This document shows, one piece after another, positions 32,615-41,384 of a DNA stretch of 41,816 nt. Source of the DNA: Desulfosporosinus sp. OT. GTDB taxonomy: Bacteria > Bacillota > Desulfitobacteriia > Desulfitobacteriales > Desulfitobacteriaceae. The translations under genes were made by a program, and so were the position numbers. Numbering within the stretch: the stretch's first letter is position 1; each line of letters begins with the position of its first letter. The notes beneath the pieces were generated by a model. That model worked only from the letters and a program-made list of their open reading frames with translations, was not told the DNA's origin and did not search any database. Location: positions 1 to 41,816 of the forward strand of contig NZ_AGAF01000061.1 of the NCBI RefSeq assembly GCF_000224515.1, read 5' to 3'.

Positions 32615-33553
32615 CTATAACCGCAAATCCTGTTTTGACCTGTTTAATATTCTCAAGTAATGATTAGCTTCTCTTAATACATGATCTGCTAACAGTGGAA
32701 TGATTATTGATTTTATTTTACAGGTTAATAAACCTTCTGTACCGGCTGCTTTAAAATCCCTGAAGGCACGGGTTGTTGTGATAGTTTCTCCTGTTAACTG
32801 CCCTAGCGTTATTGTGCCTTGCCCCCCTCCCTGGGCTATATGCTCAAGCCTATCAAACTGTCCCACAAAATTATTTGCTTTAGCAATTAGATCGGATTCA
32901 GTTGGGTCTAATAAATGACTAATAAACTGTGCGTGCTCAGCCATTTGCCTATTCCAAAACTTTTCTTCTTCGATAGCTTCCTGAACAAAATCAACTACCA
33001 AGCGCCGTTGCAAACGTTCTAATTGATGTATGTAGAAAAGTGCTTCTCTTCGGATATGTATTATTAATAAAGGAAAATTGAAAGTGAACAATTTACATTG
33101 CAGCATTCCTTCAAGAATGTTGGTTTTAAATTGAACCAAAGCATTCGTTAAACTAATACCTTTCTGATTTATGGCAGTGACTTGGGCCTCCAGTTGGGAT
33201 AGATTTACACCTGCATTGGGAGTTAGTCTGAGTTCTTCTGTCGTTATAACTGATTCAATGGAAATACCGGAAAGTTCCTCGGTAATTTGTTCTGCCCGTA
33301 GAGTTTTATCTGTTATCGATTCCCCCGAAGTTAATGTTTCCTCGCTAACTACCCCATTAGCGAGGATTACAGCTTCGTGTAAGACCTCGGCAAATTGCGA
33401 CTTAAACATATCTGCTTGCTGCGCAAATGCGGCATCTTTTGCTACAAAACCAGCTTCTAGAAATATTGAATGTTCTTTCATAATTCGCCCAAAAAAGAGG
33501 TGTAGTTCCAGTGATTCGCGGACAAAATCTCCTGGTAGTAACAGTGTGTTCAA
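32615..33553 (-). CDS. DUF2935 family protein
   Basis: 312 residues. Two ferritin-like helical bundles, each with His/Glu-rich motifs: FFGRIMKEHSIFLEAGF and WNRQMAEHAQFISHLLD, and LADHVLREANHYLRIL near the end. DUF2935 proteins bind metal through such residues and occur in spore-forming Firmicutes; the role is unknown. The start ATG 33553 has AGGGAGGG upstream. Convergent end with the LysE gene at 32567. Confidence 0.88.
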   Translation of the reverse strand: MNTLLLPGDFVRESLELHLFFGRIMKEHSIFLEAGFVAKDAAFAQQADMFKSQFAEVLHEAVILANGVVSEETLTSGESITDKTLRAEQITEELSGISIESVITTEELRLTPNAGVNLSQLEAQVTAINQKGISLTNALVQFKTNILEGMLQCKLFTFNFPLLIIHIRREALFYIHQLERLQRRLVVDFVQEAIEEEKFWNRQMAEHAQFISHLLDPTESDLIAKANNFVGQFDRLEHIAQGGGQGTITLGQLTGETITTTRAFRDFKAAGTEGLLTCKIKSIIIPLLADHVLREANHYLRILNRSKQDLRL

Positions 33554-33756
33554 ACAAATCCCTCCCCGTTCTTCCTTTCCAGTATTTTAGTTTATTCCCC
33601 CTATCTTTTAAAAAGACCCCCAGCTAAATGACCAAGCGACCAATATGATTTCCAAATTTCTTTATGAAATCAACTATAAAATTCCAAACATTATTCCTGA
33701 AATTCAGGGAAGACTTTATATGTAATAAGTTGAAAATTTAAGGGAGGTGTTCTTTC

Positions 33757-33951
33757 TTGATCAATAAAGAAATTGAAATAGTAGGTTCTACCAGTAAATC
33801 AGAACAACTTAAAGATAGATATTCGCAGATGGAAGATAGTTTTAGCGAGTTAAAACGACAGGCTTTATTACATGAAACACAAGGATTAGTACCGATTCAA
33901 GAACAGCAGGCTCAACTGCAACAACGACAAGGACAAGGACAAACAAGTTAA
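33757..33951 (+). CDS. Small Gln-rich protein of unknown function
   Basis: 64 residues, TTG start with GGGAGGTG about eight bases upstream, mixed charge first half (SEQLKDRYSQMEDSF) and a C-terminal tail of Gln/Gly/Arg repeats (QQAQLQQRQGQGQ). No signal peptide. Unrecognised. A bidirectional terminator follows 150 bases downstream. Confidence 0.6.
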   Translation: MINKEIEIVGSTSKSEQLKDRYSQMEDSFSELKRQALLHETQGLVPIQEQQAQLQQRQGQGQTS

Positions 33952-34106
33952 TCAATCTCATCATTTAAAAAAGAGAGCGCTCACCGGGAAATACTTATCT
34001 AGTTCTATATAGCAATTCTTAGAAACATTAAGAACCTGTTGCCTATTTGCAACAACTCGAAAACATATCGAGAGTTTAGGTTAAAAGAGATAAACCTAAT
34101 GATTCA

Positions 34107-34145
34107 AAAAGACTCGCCTAATATTTGGCGAGTCTTCATTTTTTT
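34107..34145. terminator. Bidirectional terminator
   Basis: AAGACTCGCC pairs with GGCGAGTCTT around TAATATTT. Plus-strand tail CATTTTTTT, minus-strand tail TTTTTG. It sits between the small Gln-rich gene and the end of the FAD dehydrogenase gene on the other strand. Confidence 0.85.
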
Positions 34146-34225
34146 CCAGAGTTTGTTGGGCAACACGTAAAAAAATATTCCAAGAATTTACTCGACGGAA
34201 CCGGTCGCTACGCAACTGAACCAGA

Positions 34226-35812
34226 TCATCCCAGAATCTGTTCTGCGCAAAGCACTCCGTCCACCGCAGCCGATATGATACCTCCCGCGTATCCTGCTCC
34301 TTCCCCACAGGGGTAAAGACCTTTGATGCCAATAGCCTCTAAGCTGTCCCCTCTTGTGATGCGCACTGGGGAAGAACTGCGGGTTTCAGCCCCCGTCAAC
34401 AGCGCATCTGGATAGGCAAAGCCGGGCATCCACTGGTCCATCTCTAAGATCGCTTGTCGTAGCGAATGAGTGATATATTCCGGTAAAAAAGAATCCAGCT
34501 CGGCGAACTCAGTTCCGGGCAGATAGGTAGGCAGGACATCTCCGAAAGCTGTTGTTTTGCGCTTTTGGAGAAAATCTTCCAACCTTTGTACTGGTGCTTT
34601 ATATCCTCCGCCGCCCGCTGCAAAGGCTGCTGCCTCTATCCTGCGCTGAAAAGCACAACCGGCAAGTGGATCATCGTTGTCTAGATCATTCTTCCCGATG
34701 GTCACCAAGAGCGCAGTATTGGCATTTCTACCGTCTCGCGCGAATTCGCTCATTCCATTCGTTGTCAGTCTGTTTTCCTCTGACGTCGCTGCAACAACTG
34801 TCCCTCCTGGGCACATGCAAAAAGTATATACCCCTCTTCCGTTTTGCAGATGCACTACCATTTTGTAATCGGCTGCGCCAAGCTCAGGGTGCCCGGCGAA
34901 ACCACCGTACTGGATTTTGTCGATCATCTCTTGGGCGTGTTCAATGCGCACTCCCACTGCAAAGGGCTTTTGTTCTATATAAACGCCGCTATTCAGCAAA
35001 CTTTCAAACGTATCCCGTGCGCTATGTCCGATGGCCAAGACAACATTGTCTGTAGAAACTTCGGAATTTTTCCCCTTTTCTTCAAAGCGTACACCTGTCA
35101 CCTGTCCATCCTTGATCAATATTTCTGTTACGGTCGCCTTAAAGCGCACCTCACCGCCGAGACTTATTACTTGCTCCCTAATTCTCTTAACCGTGTCATT
35201 CAAACGATCGGTACCGATATGCGGCTTGCTTAAATACAGAATTTCTGGCGGCGCACCGGCCTGCACAAACTCGTTGAGCACCTTCATTTTGCGACAATTC
35301 TTCTGCCCAATTTTCAACTTGCCGTCTGAAAAGGCACCTGCGCCTCCCTCACCGAACTGCACATTCGTTTGGGTATCAAGAATTCCGGTCCGCCAAAAGT
35401 TTAATACCTTTCTTTTGCGGCTATCGACATCGAGTCCCCTCTCCAGTAGAATCGGTCTGGCCCCTGCTTGGGCCAGAATCAAGGCCGCAAACATTCCTGC
35501 GGGGCCGCAGCCTACAATCACTGGACGCTCTTTGAGTTTTTTAATCGTTGGCACTGTATAGATTAACTCCGTTTCTTGGGAGATACTTTTGTTCCTATTC
35601 ATGGCAATGACTTCGTTTTCGTCTCCTGAAATACAGACAACCACCGTCATATCGAAATGGATGTCCTCTTTGTTGCGAGCATTTACTGTGCGTTTTGTAA
35701 TGCTGATCCGTTCTATACGGCTATGCTCTATATGCAACCTTTTGGCGACCATGTCCTCCAGCATTTTTAAATCATACGTAAGCGCTACTACTAAATCAGT
35801 GATTTTAATCAT
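34226..35812 (-). CDS. FAD-dependent dehydrogenase (COG2509-like)
   Basis: 528 residues. An N-terminal ~90-residue domain precedes a Rossmann FAD site VIVGCGPAGMFAALILAQAGARPILLE, the motif VQFGEGGAGAFSDGKL, and C-terminal LYPCGEGAGYAGGIISAAVDG. This is the uncharacterised NAD/FAD-utilising family related to GidA-type dehydrogenases. ATG 35812 with AGGAGA upstream. Single gene. The substrate is unknown. Confidence 0.88.
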   Translation of the reverse strand: MIKITDLVVALTYDLKMLEDMVAKRLHIEHSRIERISITKRTVNARNKEDIHFDMTVVVCISGDENEVIAMNRNKSISQETELIYTVPTIKKLKERPVIVGCGPAGMFAALILAQAGARPILLERGLDVDSRKRKVLNFWRTGILDTQTNVQFGEGGAGAFSDGKLKIGQKNCRKMKVLNEFVQAGAPPEILYLSKPHIGTDRLNDTVKRIREQVISLGGEVRFKATVTEILIKDGQVTGVRFEEKGKNSEVSTDNVVLAIGHSARDTFESLLNSGVYIEQKPFAVGVRIEHAQEMIDKIQYGGFAGHPELGAADYKMVVHLQNGRGVYTFCMCPGGTVVAATSEENRLTTNGMSEFARDGRNANTALLVTIGKNDLDNDDPLAGCAFQRRIEAAAFAAGGGGYKAPVQRLEDFLQKRKTTAFGDVLPTYLPGTEFAELDSFLPEYITHSLRQAILEMDQWMPGFAYPDALLTGAETRSSSPVRITRGDSLEAIGIKGLYPCGEGAGYAGGIISAAVDGVLCAEQILG

Positions 35813-36013
35813 TATTTTCTCCTAACAGATAAATTGATAACTAGAAGCAAAACAATGCTATTTTGCATTTGCCTTACCACAGCCTAACCCCTACCTAATT
35901 TAACAGGCATGGGTTAGTATACTACAAAATTAGTCTCGGGGTTATCTTAATTTGCGAATATCCCAAAAAGCCATCGACTCTGATCTTTGAAATAAATCCT
36001 CTAGATCCGCCTA

Positions 36014-36061
36014 TTGACAATTTGCCTGAATGCTGTATTATTGTATTAAGCTCCTAATACA
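36014..36061 (+). promoter_or_regulatory. Promoter and GntR operator of the ytr-like operon
   Basis: TTGACA (36014-36019) and TATTAT (36036-36041), 16 bases apart. TGTATTA-AGCTCC-TAATACA (36042-36061) directly follows the -10 element and is a perfect 7+6+7 inverted repeat, a good fit for a YtrA/GntR-type operator that would block transcription from the start point. The downstream regulator is itself of that family, so autorepression is likely. Confidence 0.8.
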
Positions 36062-36081
36062 GTCATACATGAGGTGATAAA

Positions 36082-36453
36082 ATGCTATGGGAATTAAAAT
36101 CTGACAGACCCATTTACACCCAGCTCGTCGAGCATATCAAACAGAGGGTATTTTCCGGAACTTATCCCCTAGGGTCGAGACTCCCGTCCGTGCGGGACAT
36201 GGCTCAAGAAGCTGCGGTTAATCCCAATACCATGCAGAGAGCTCTAGCGAAATTGGAGGAAGAAGGCCTAATAATAACGCACCGAACGAGCGGTCGGTCG
36301 ATTACGGAGGATGCAAGTATGGTGGAATTAGCAAAAACCAAATTAGCTAAGGATCAAATCTTGGAGTTTCTAGAAAAAATGCAGCTGATGGGCTTTGAAC
36401 AAAAGGAGATCTTAACTATTATTACCAACTTGGTCAAGGAGATGAAGGAATGA
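36082..36453 (+). CDS. GntR family regulator, YtrA type
   Basis: 123 residues. N-terminal winged helix with SDRPIYTQLVEHIKQRVFSG, LPSVRDMAQEAAVNPNTMQRAL and a short C-terminal helical region of the YtrA subfamily. It is probably a repressor of its own ABC transporter operon, using the palindrome upstream. The stop overlaps the next start by ATGA. Confidence 0.92.
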   Translation: MLWELKSDRPIYTQLVEHIKQRVFSGTYPLGSRLPSVRDMAQEAAVNPNTMQRALAKLEEEGLIITHRTSGRSITEDASMVELAKTKLAKDQILEFLEKMQLMGFEQKEILTIITNLVKEMKE

Positions 36454-37148
36454 GCACTATCTTAGAATGTAACAGCCTTACAAAAAAGTTCGGCAGCAAA
36501 ATAGCTTTATCTGGGGTTGATTTAAAAATTGAGCGCGGGCAAATCGTGGGCCTCCTCGGACCTAACGGCAGCGGAAAAAGCACCCTCATCAAGCTGGCCA
36601 ACGAGCTCTTGACCCCTACGAGTGGAAATATTCTCATTGGAGGCCAGCCCCCAGGTATTGAAACCAAGAAAATCGTGTCCTATCTCCCGGAAAGGACATA
36701 TTTGAATGATTGGATGCGCGTACACCAAATCATCGAACTCTTTACTGATTTCTATGCTGATTTTAAACCTGAGAAAGCTTATGAAATGCTAAAACGGCTC
36801 AACATCAACGCTAATGACAGACTAAAAACCATGTCCAAAGGAACAAAGGAAAAGGTACAGCTGATTCTTGTTATGAGCCGCGAAGCAGAGCTTTATCTCT
36901 TGGATGAACCTATAGGCGGAGTGGATCCTGCAGCAAGAGATTATATTCTTAAAACGATTCTTGGTAATTACAACGAAAATGCTACAGTGATTATCTCATC
37001 CCATCTCATTTCCGATATTGAGAAAATATTAGATTATGTGATTTTCATCAATCAGGGCCAAGTGGTATTGACCTCTTCTGTCGATGATATCCGGGATGAA
37101 AAGAGTACATCAGTGGATGCTTTATTCAGGGAGGTGTTCAAATGTTAA
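36450..37148 (+). CDS. ABC transporter ATP-binding protein (YtrB-like)
   Basis: 232 residues. Walker A GPNGSGKST (about 38-46), an atypical signature region (TMSKGTKEKVQL), Walker B LYLLDEPIGGVD and H-loop SSHLI. It is coupled by overlap to the regulator upstream and by seven bases to the permease downstream. The transporter is of the YtrBCDEF/BcrA-like class whose substrate is usually unknown or a cell-envelope antibiotic. Confidence 0.92.
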   Translation: MSTILECNSLTKKFGSKIALSGVDLKIERGQIVGLLGPNGSGKSTLIKLANELLTPTSGNILIGGQPPGIETKKIVSYLPERTYLNDWMRVHQIIELFTDFYADFKPEKAYEMLKRLNINANDRLKTMSKGTKEKVQLILVMSREAELYLLDEPIGGVDPAARDYILKTILGNYNENATVIISSHLISDIEKILDYVIFINQGQVVLTSSVDDIRDEKSTSVDALFREVFKC

Positions 37149-37939
37149 GCAAGCTATTAAAATATGAGATAAAAGCTACCGGAAGGATATTCCTACCCTT
37201 TTTTCTTTCAATCCTGATCTTCGCTGGAATCACCAAATTCATTTCTGCTATTGATCCCCAGAAATGGAATACTCCCGCAACTATTAGCATGGTCATTTAT
37301 ATCGTTCTTATGGCAGGTATGTTCGTAATGACCTTAACGATGATGATTCAACGTTTTAATAAAAATCTACTTTCCGATGAAGGCTATTTGATGCATACCC
37401 TACCAGTAAAGCCCTGGAAACACATTGTCAGTAAGCTCCTGGTGTCTATGCTGTGGATGATTGGCAGTGTAGCTGTTGCCCTGATTTCCATTCTGGTAAT
37501 CACTTATAAAAAAGGGATGCTTGGCGAAATCGTCAAAGGATTGGCAACTGTTCATAATCGAGTTATCGACCAGTTAGGTCCTTCAGCTTACCTTTTGACC
37601 CTTGAGGTTATCCTAGGAGTTCTTATAAGCCTGGCTTCGGGAATATTGCTGGTCTATGCTTCTATTGCCCTCGGACATTTGTTCAATCGGCATAAAATGC
37701 TGGCATCGTTCGGTGCATTTATTGCCCTTAATACGCTTACCCAGATATTTTTCAAGTTGGTAAGTTTAATCCCTGGAATAGCTCATTTCTATAATTTTTC
37801 GATCCATAATATGGCTGCGAGTGATTCTGTTCGCTATCAATTAGTAATCTGTTATGGAATATTTTTTGCCGGACTTTTATGTGCCGCTTACTTCGCAGCA
37901 ACCAATTTCATTTTAAGCAAACGACTGAATTTGGAATAG
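37142..37939 (+). CDS. ABC transporter permease
   Basis: 265 residues with six membrane helices, N-terminus MLSKLLKYEIKATGRIFLPFF, typical of the ABC-2 permeases next to YtrA-type regulators. Overlaps the ATPase gene by seven bases. A terminator follows at 38029-38070. Confidence 0.87.
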   Translation: MLSKLLKYEIKATGRIFLPFFLSILIFAGITKFISAIDPQKWNTPATISMVIYIVLMAGMFVMTLTMMIQRFNKNLLSDEGYLMHTLPVKPWKHIVSKLLVSMLWMIGSVAVALISILVITYKKGMLGEIVKGLATVHNRVIDQLGPSAYLLTLEVILGVLISLASGILLVYASIALGHLFNRHKMLASFGAFIALNTLTQIFFKLVSLIPGIAHFYNFSIHNMAASDSVRYQLVICYGIFFAGLLCAAYFAATNFILSKRLNLE

Positions 37940-38028
37940 AAACAGCAAAACAAGCTATGGCAATTTCCAGATATCAAATAAAGCTCCTAATCATAAAAGC
38001 AAAAAGCCGAAGCATTTTAGATCTTACA

Positions 38029-38070
38029 AAAAGGGAGTCAATCAGTCTATAGTCTGATTGACTCCCTTTT
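38029..38070 (+). terminator. Terminator of the ytr-like operon
   Basis: AAAAGGGAGTCAATCAG pairs with CTGATTGACTCCCTTTT around TCTATAGT, 17 perfect base pairs. It follows the permease stop by about 90 bases. Confidence 0.8.
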
Positions 38071-38179
38071 CGTACAGGGTCACATTTCTAATTATCTTTC
38101 GCAAGTCATCGCTAATTCTAAGTTATTAGATGATCCATTAAATTAGATTTGGCAATCTATAAATATTTTCAGTTCAACG

Positions 38180-38248
38180 TTACATGATATGGTCAACTTC
38201 CTTGCCCGGCTTGATGATGCTTTGCTGATTGCTTTTTTCTTTGTCCAT
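38180..38248 (-). CDS. Possible 22-residue micro-ORF
   Basis: On the minus strand GGAG is followed seven bases later by ATG and an open frame encoding MDKEKSNQQSIIKPGKEVDH..., 22 residues, ending with TAA. It is outside any other gene in the 547-base gap 37940-38486, which is otherwise AT-rich. Unrecognised. It may be chance. Confidence 0.3.
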   Translation of the reverse strand: MDKEKSNQQSIIKPGKEVDHIM

Positions 38249-38486
38249 ATTTTATCTCCATCTAAAAAGCTGTTCAAGAAGTACAATACCTATTATTACC
38301 AATTCAGAAGATGATAATGATATGATACGATGTCAGTTCGAAACCTTTTTTGATTTCGAAAGTCTAAATAACTGTAGTAACTTCTCGTCTGTTTAATGTA
38401 TTTGAAATCTTAGATATTTATTGCAATTGTCTTTGCTAACTCTTGAGTTCCTTCCAGCATTTGAAGGTCAAGCATAGCCTATCCAA

Positions 38487-39704
38487 CTAGGCCTGCCGAT
38501 ACCCCTCCAGAAAATCGCCCAGACGGTCACAGGCAATTTTTAATTCCTCGATTTTTGGCAAATATACGATACGGAAATGATCAGGCAATGGCCAGTTGAA
38601 TCCACGCCCATGAACCATGAGGATATGTTTTTCATGAAGAAAGTCCAGGATAAATTTTTCATCATCCGTGATATTGAACCGCTTGGTATCAATCCGGGGG
38701 AAGACATAGAAGGCAGCTTTAGGCTTAAACACCTGAAGACCAGGAATATTGTTTAAGGTATTGACGATATATTCGCGCTGCTCATATATCCGTCCTCCGG
38801 GCAAAAGAGTGTCGTCGCATTTATGGATGTCAGAAAGGGCTGTTTTAATAACGTACTGCGATTGTACATTTGAACACAACCGCATGGATGATAACATGTT
38901 TAACCCGTCAATATAGCCGCGCGCATGTGACTTATCTCCGCTTAAGCACATCCATCCGCAGCGGAATCCGGCGATCTTATGGGATTTGGAAAGGCCGTTC
39001 AGGGTTACAACAAATAAATCGGGAGCCAATGAAGCAATGGATGTGTGCTGATAGCCATCCATCACAAGACGGTCATATATTTCGTCAGAGAAAATAATAA
39101 GACTGTGCTGCCGTGCAAGTTCTACAACCTGTTCCAATAATTCGGTTGGATATAATGCACCGGTCGGATTGTTTGGATTTATAATAACAATGCCTTTCGT
39201 CTTTGCAGTTATTTTTCTGCTTATATCTTGTATATCCGGATACCATTCGGACTGCTCATCGCAGATGTAATGGACGGCTTTTCCGCCCGACAATGTGATA
39301 GCCCCCGTCCATAGCGGATAATCGGGAGCGGGGACGAGAATCTCATCTCCGTTGTTGAGAAGTCCCTGCATTGCCATAACGATTAGCTCGCTGACACCAT
39401 TTCCGGTATATACATCGTTTACTCCAACATGCGGTATTTTTTTAAATTCGCAGTAATTTACGATTGCTTCACGGGCTGAAAGAATACCCTTTGAGTCTGA
39501 ATATCCTTCCGCATTGTGTAGATTTTCTGTCATCTCGTGAATTATCTCTCTAGGAGCCTCAAATCCGAACGGGGCAGGATTGCCGATGTTTAAACTTAAA
39601 ATATTGATGCCTTGACTACGCATGCGCTCAGCTTCCTCAAGCACAGGCCCACGTACATCATAACAGACATAATCCAGCTTCTTTGACATATTAAATGTTC
39701 TCAT
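38487..39704 (-). CDS. Pyridoxal phosphate aminotransferase, AlaA/AspC-like
   Basis: 405 residues of the class I aminotransferase fold. Features: GNPAPFGFEAP near residue 41-51, AEGYSDSKG, D207/Y210 (FSDEIYDRL), Schiff-base lysine K240 (NGLSKSHKIAGFRCGW) and R-containing C-terminal substrate site. Closest to alanine-type transaminases (AlaA), transferring amino groups between glutamate and pyruvate or a related keto acid. A T-box leader upstream links its expression to charging of one tRNA. The start ATG at 39704 lacks a strong ribosome site; ATG at residue 6 is an alternative. Confidence 0.9.
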   Translation of the reverse strand: MRTFNMSKKLDYVCYDVRGPVLEEAERMRSQGINILSLNIGNPAPFGFEAPREIIHEMTENLHNAEGYSDSKGILSAREAIVNYCEFKKIPHVGVNDVYTGNGVSELIVMAMQGLLNNGDEILVPAPDYPLWTGAITLSGGKAVHYICDEQSEWYPDIQDISRKITAKTKGIVIINPNNPTGALYPTELLEQVVELARQHSLIIFSDEIYDRLVMDGYQHTSIASLAPDLFVVTLNGLSKSHKIAGFRCGWMCLSGDKSHARGYIDGLNMLSSMRLCSNVQSQYVIKTALSDIHKCDDTLLPGGRIYEQREYIVNTLNNIPGLQVFKPKAAFYVFPRIDTKRFNITDDEKFILDFLHEKHILMVHGRGFNWPLPDHFRIVYLPKIEELKIACDRLGDFLEGYRQA

Positions 39705-39844
39705 TACAAATCACCGCTTTCAAAAATTATCGCCATCTGTCTAACGGGTGGTTCCTTTTTTATTCGTTAGTTTAGTAACTTGAATAACTCTCTGCTTTAA
39801 CGGAAAGGTGGTTTTGAATTCGCTACGCTTAACAGGCTAAAGCC

Positions 39845-40110
39845 TATAATAAAAGCCCTAAGCTGATTTAATCAGCTTAGGGCGAATTAGCAAATCCGTG
39901 TTACCACCTAAATTCAGAGGTTACTCTGCTCTCTGCCGGCAAAAAATGCCGCTCCGTTATAACGGCCGGAACTCCGGTAAAGCTTACTGGACAGATATCA
40001 TTCAGCTAAACAGCTCAGAAATGGCTTCCTTGTTTTCTTCACGAAGATTTTCACCAACCATCTTCTCTCTGCGCATATAAAAACAGGTAATTTTTCTTCA
40101 TAGCTTAATG
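39845..40110 (-). ncRNA. T-box leader of the aminotransferase gene
   Basis: On the minus strand an early AGAGAG..GGTTGGTGAAAATC (stem I), a late AGGTGGTAACACGG that matches the T-box sequence and, 15 bases on, the terminator GCCCTAAGCTGATT/AATCAGCTTAGGGC with a T-rich tail (39845-39883). The region lies directly upstream of the aminotransferase gene. The specifier codon cannot be assigned with confidence; GAGCTGTTTAGCTGAA near 40000 is the likely specifier-loop region. Confidence 0.88.
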
Positions 40111-40192
40111 TATTAATTTTTGCCATTATAGTTCATGCGTTTAAAAAAGTCAATATCTTTAATCTGTCTGCATAATCCACTAACAACGAAAC

Positions 40193-40559
40193 TTACGGCG
40201 GAAGCTTACAGGCTGGCAATATTTCACAAAAACAAATTGGCAAGATATACTGTTCACGCCATTTGTTTCTAACATAATCGAGAATGAGTTCAGGTAAAGC
40301 ATACCGTCTTGTCAGAAGTATAGGACTCCCTTGGCTGGCTGCATACTAAGCGATGGACAAGGCGCATCTGGGACGTTTTCTCCGGAGACGACAAAGACTT
40401 GCTCACTTGGTCCGAGATAATTAGCGGCCGCAGCCGATGTATCATACTGGGTTATACCTGCAAGACGTATCACCTGAATATTTCTTGACTTAAGATTTTC
40501 TTCAATCTGACCAGACACGACTCCCGTACCGCCGACGATAAACACTCTTTCCTACAGTC
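40193..40559 (-). pseudogene. Cell-wall-binding repeat 2 (CWB2) fragment, frameshifted
   Basis: The frame 40312-40545 encodes FIVGGTGVVSGQIEENL and RLAGITQYDTSAAAANYL, both CWB2 (PF04122) signatures. It is closed at both ends by frame breaks: upstream the frame hits TAG next to VFIVGG, and downstream a +1 shift at SPILLTRRYALPELILDYV continues the domain. Only about one repeat remains. It is a remnant of a surface protein gene. Confidence 0.75.
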
Positions 40560-40603
40560 CGAGGTTACAAGCTCTTAATTACACCAGAATATTATTATTA
40601 ACC

Positions 40604-40948
40604 CTACTCAGGCACGTCGATATATTCGGATAATCTAGATTTAAGAATTTCAATTAATTCTATATCCATAAATCGGTAATCATCTGGGATATCAAGACAG
40701 ATAATCTTCTTAGTATAAATCTGAGAACCAAATTTAGTTTTAAGTCTTCTATTGTGCTTTTTCTCCATCACAAAAATTATATCAGCCCAACCTATATGAC
40801 CACTAGTTACCTTAATACGAGCATTTTCTTCAGTACCAGCTGACCTTACCTCATAGCCATTGAACCCATGAAATATCTTTTCAGCAGTTAAACTACGCCA
40901 TTTATTTCTGCTACATATAAACAGTATTTTAATATGCTTCACATCCAT
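40604..40948 (-). CDS. Small protein-tyrosine phosphatase-like protein (LMW-PTP family)
   Basis: 114 residues. The P-loop is C12-SRNKW-R18-S (C-X5-R-S), then VRSAGTEENARIKVT, WADIIFVMEKKH and the acidic CLDIPDDYRFMD near the end. It matches a small-phosphatase family found in mobile regions. ATG 40948, no strong ribosome site. The function is unknown. Confidence 0.75.
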   Translation of the reverse strand: MDVKHIKILFICSRNKWRSLTAEKIFHGFNGYEVRSAGTEENARIKVTSGHIGWADIIFVMEKKHNRRLKTKFGSQIYTKKIICLDIPDDYRFMDIELIEILKSRLSEYIDVPE

Positions 40949-41065
40949 AACTATCTAATTTGGTACCTTACAAAGTAATTGTCACTAACTCTTATAATTC
41001 TAGTTATAGGCAATATATCCCAGTTGTATAGATAATCGAAACTATTAATTAGAATATCCTACGCT

Positions 41066-41173
41066 TTATATGAATACCCCTCTCCTATTACATGTCCATG
41101 GGACAAAACCGAATCCAATAGGAGGTTCGTAAAATCCATGGGTTCTGAAACAAAGAAATGCGTCGATTGCCAT
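41066..41173 (-). CDS. Short ORF with a strong ribosome site
   Basis: 35 residues beginning MAIDAFLCF, preceded by GGGAGGGG and a good spacer on the minus strand. Unrecognised; it may be the start of a gene that is otherwise broken. A different frame over the same bases (41088-41336, 82 residues) has no recognisable family. The rest of 40949-41384 shows no convincing gene. Confidence 0.3.
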   Translation of the reverse strand: MAIDAFLCFRTHGFYEPPIGFGFVPWTCNRRGVFI

Positions 41174-41384
41174 GGTTTGCCCCTCCCAGCAAAAAAAACA
41201 CTCTCTTAAATATCCTTTTCAACTCATAGATGCTCGCAGGAATCCAGCTCATCTTTTGACCAGCCTTGTAAGTTGACCCTCCAACTGTGTTACCATTTCT
41301 TAAAAGCTCCGATAGTAAGTACTTTAGAAATCTCACTGTCGGACTTTTTTAATACGGATATCTTTAGTAATTTAGAACAAGAAC

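Noticed and set aside
41088-41336. Open frame of 82 codons on the minus strand near the RhuM fragment
   Set aside because: No recognisable family and no strong ribosome site; a shorter frame in another phase (41066-41173) has the better start.
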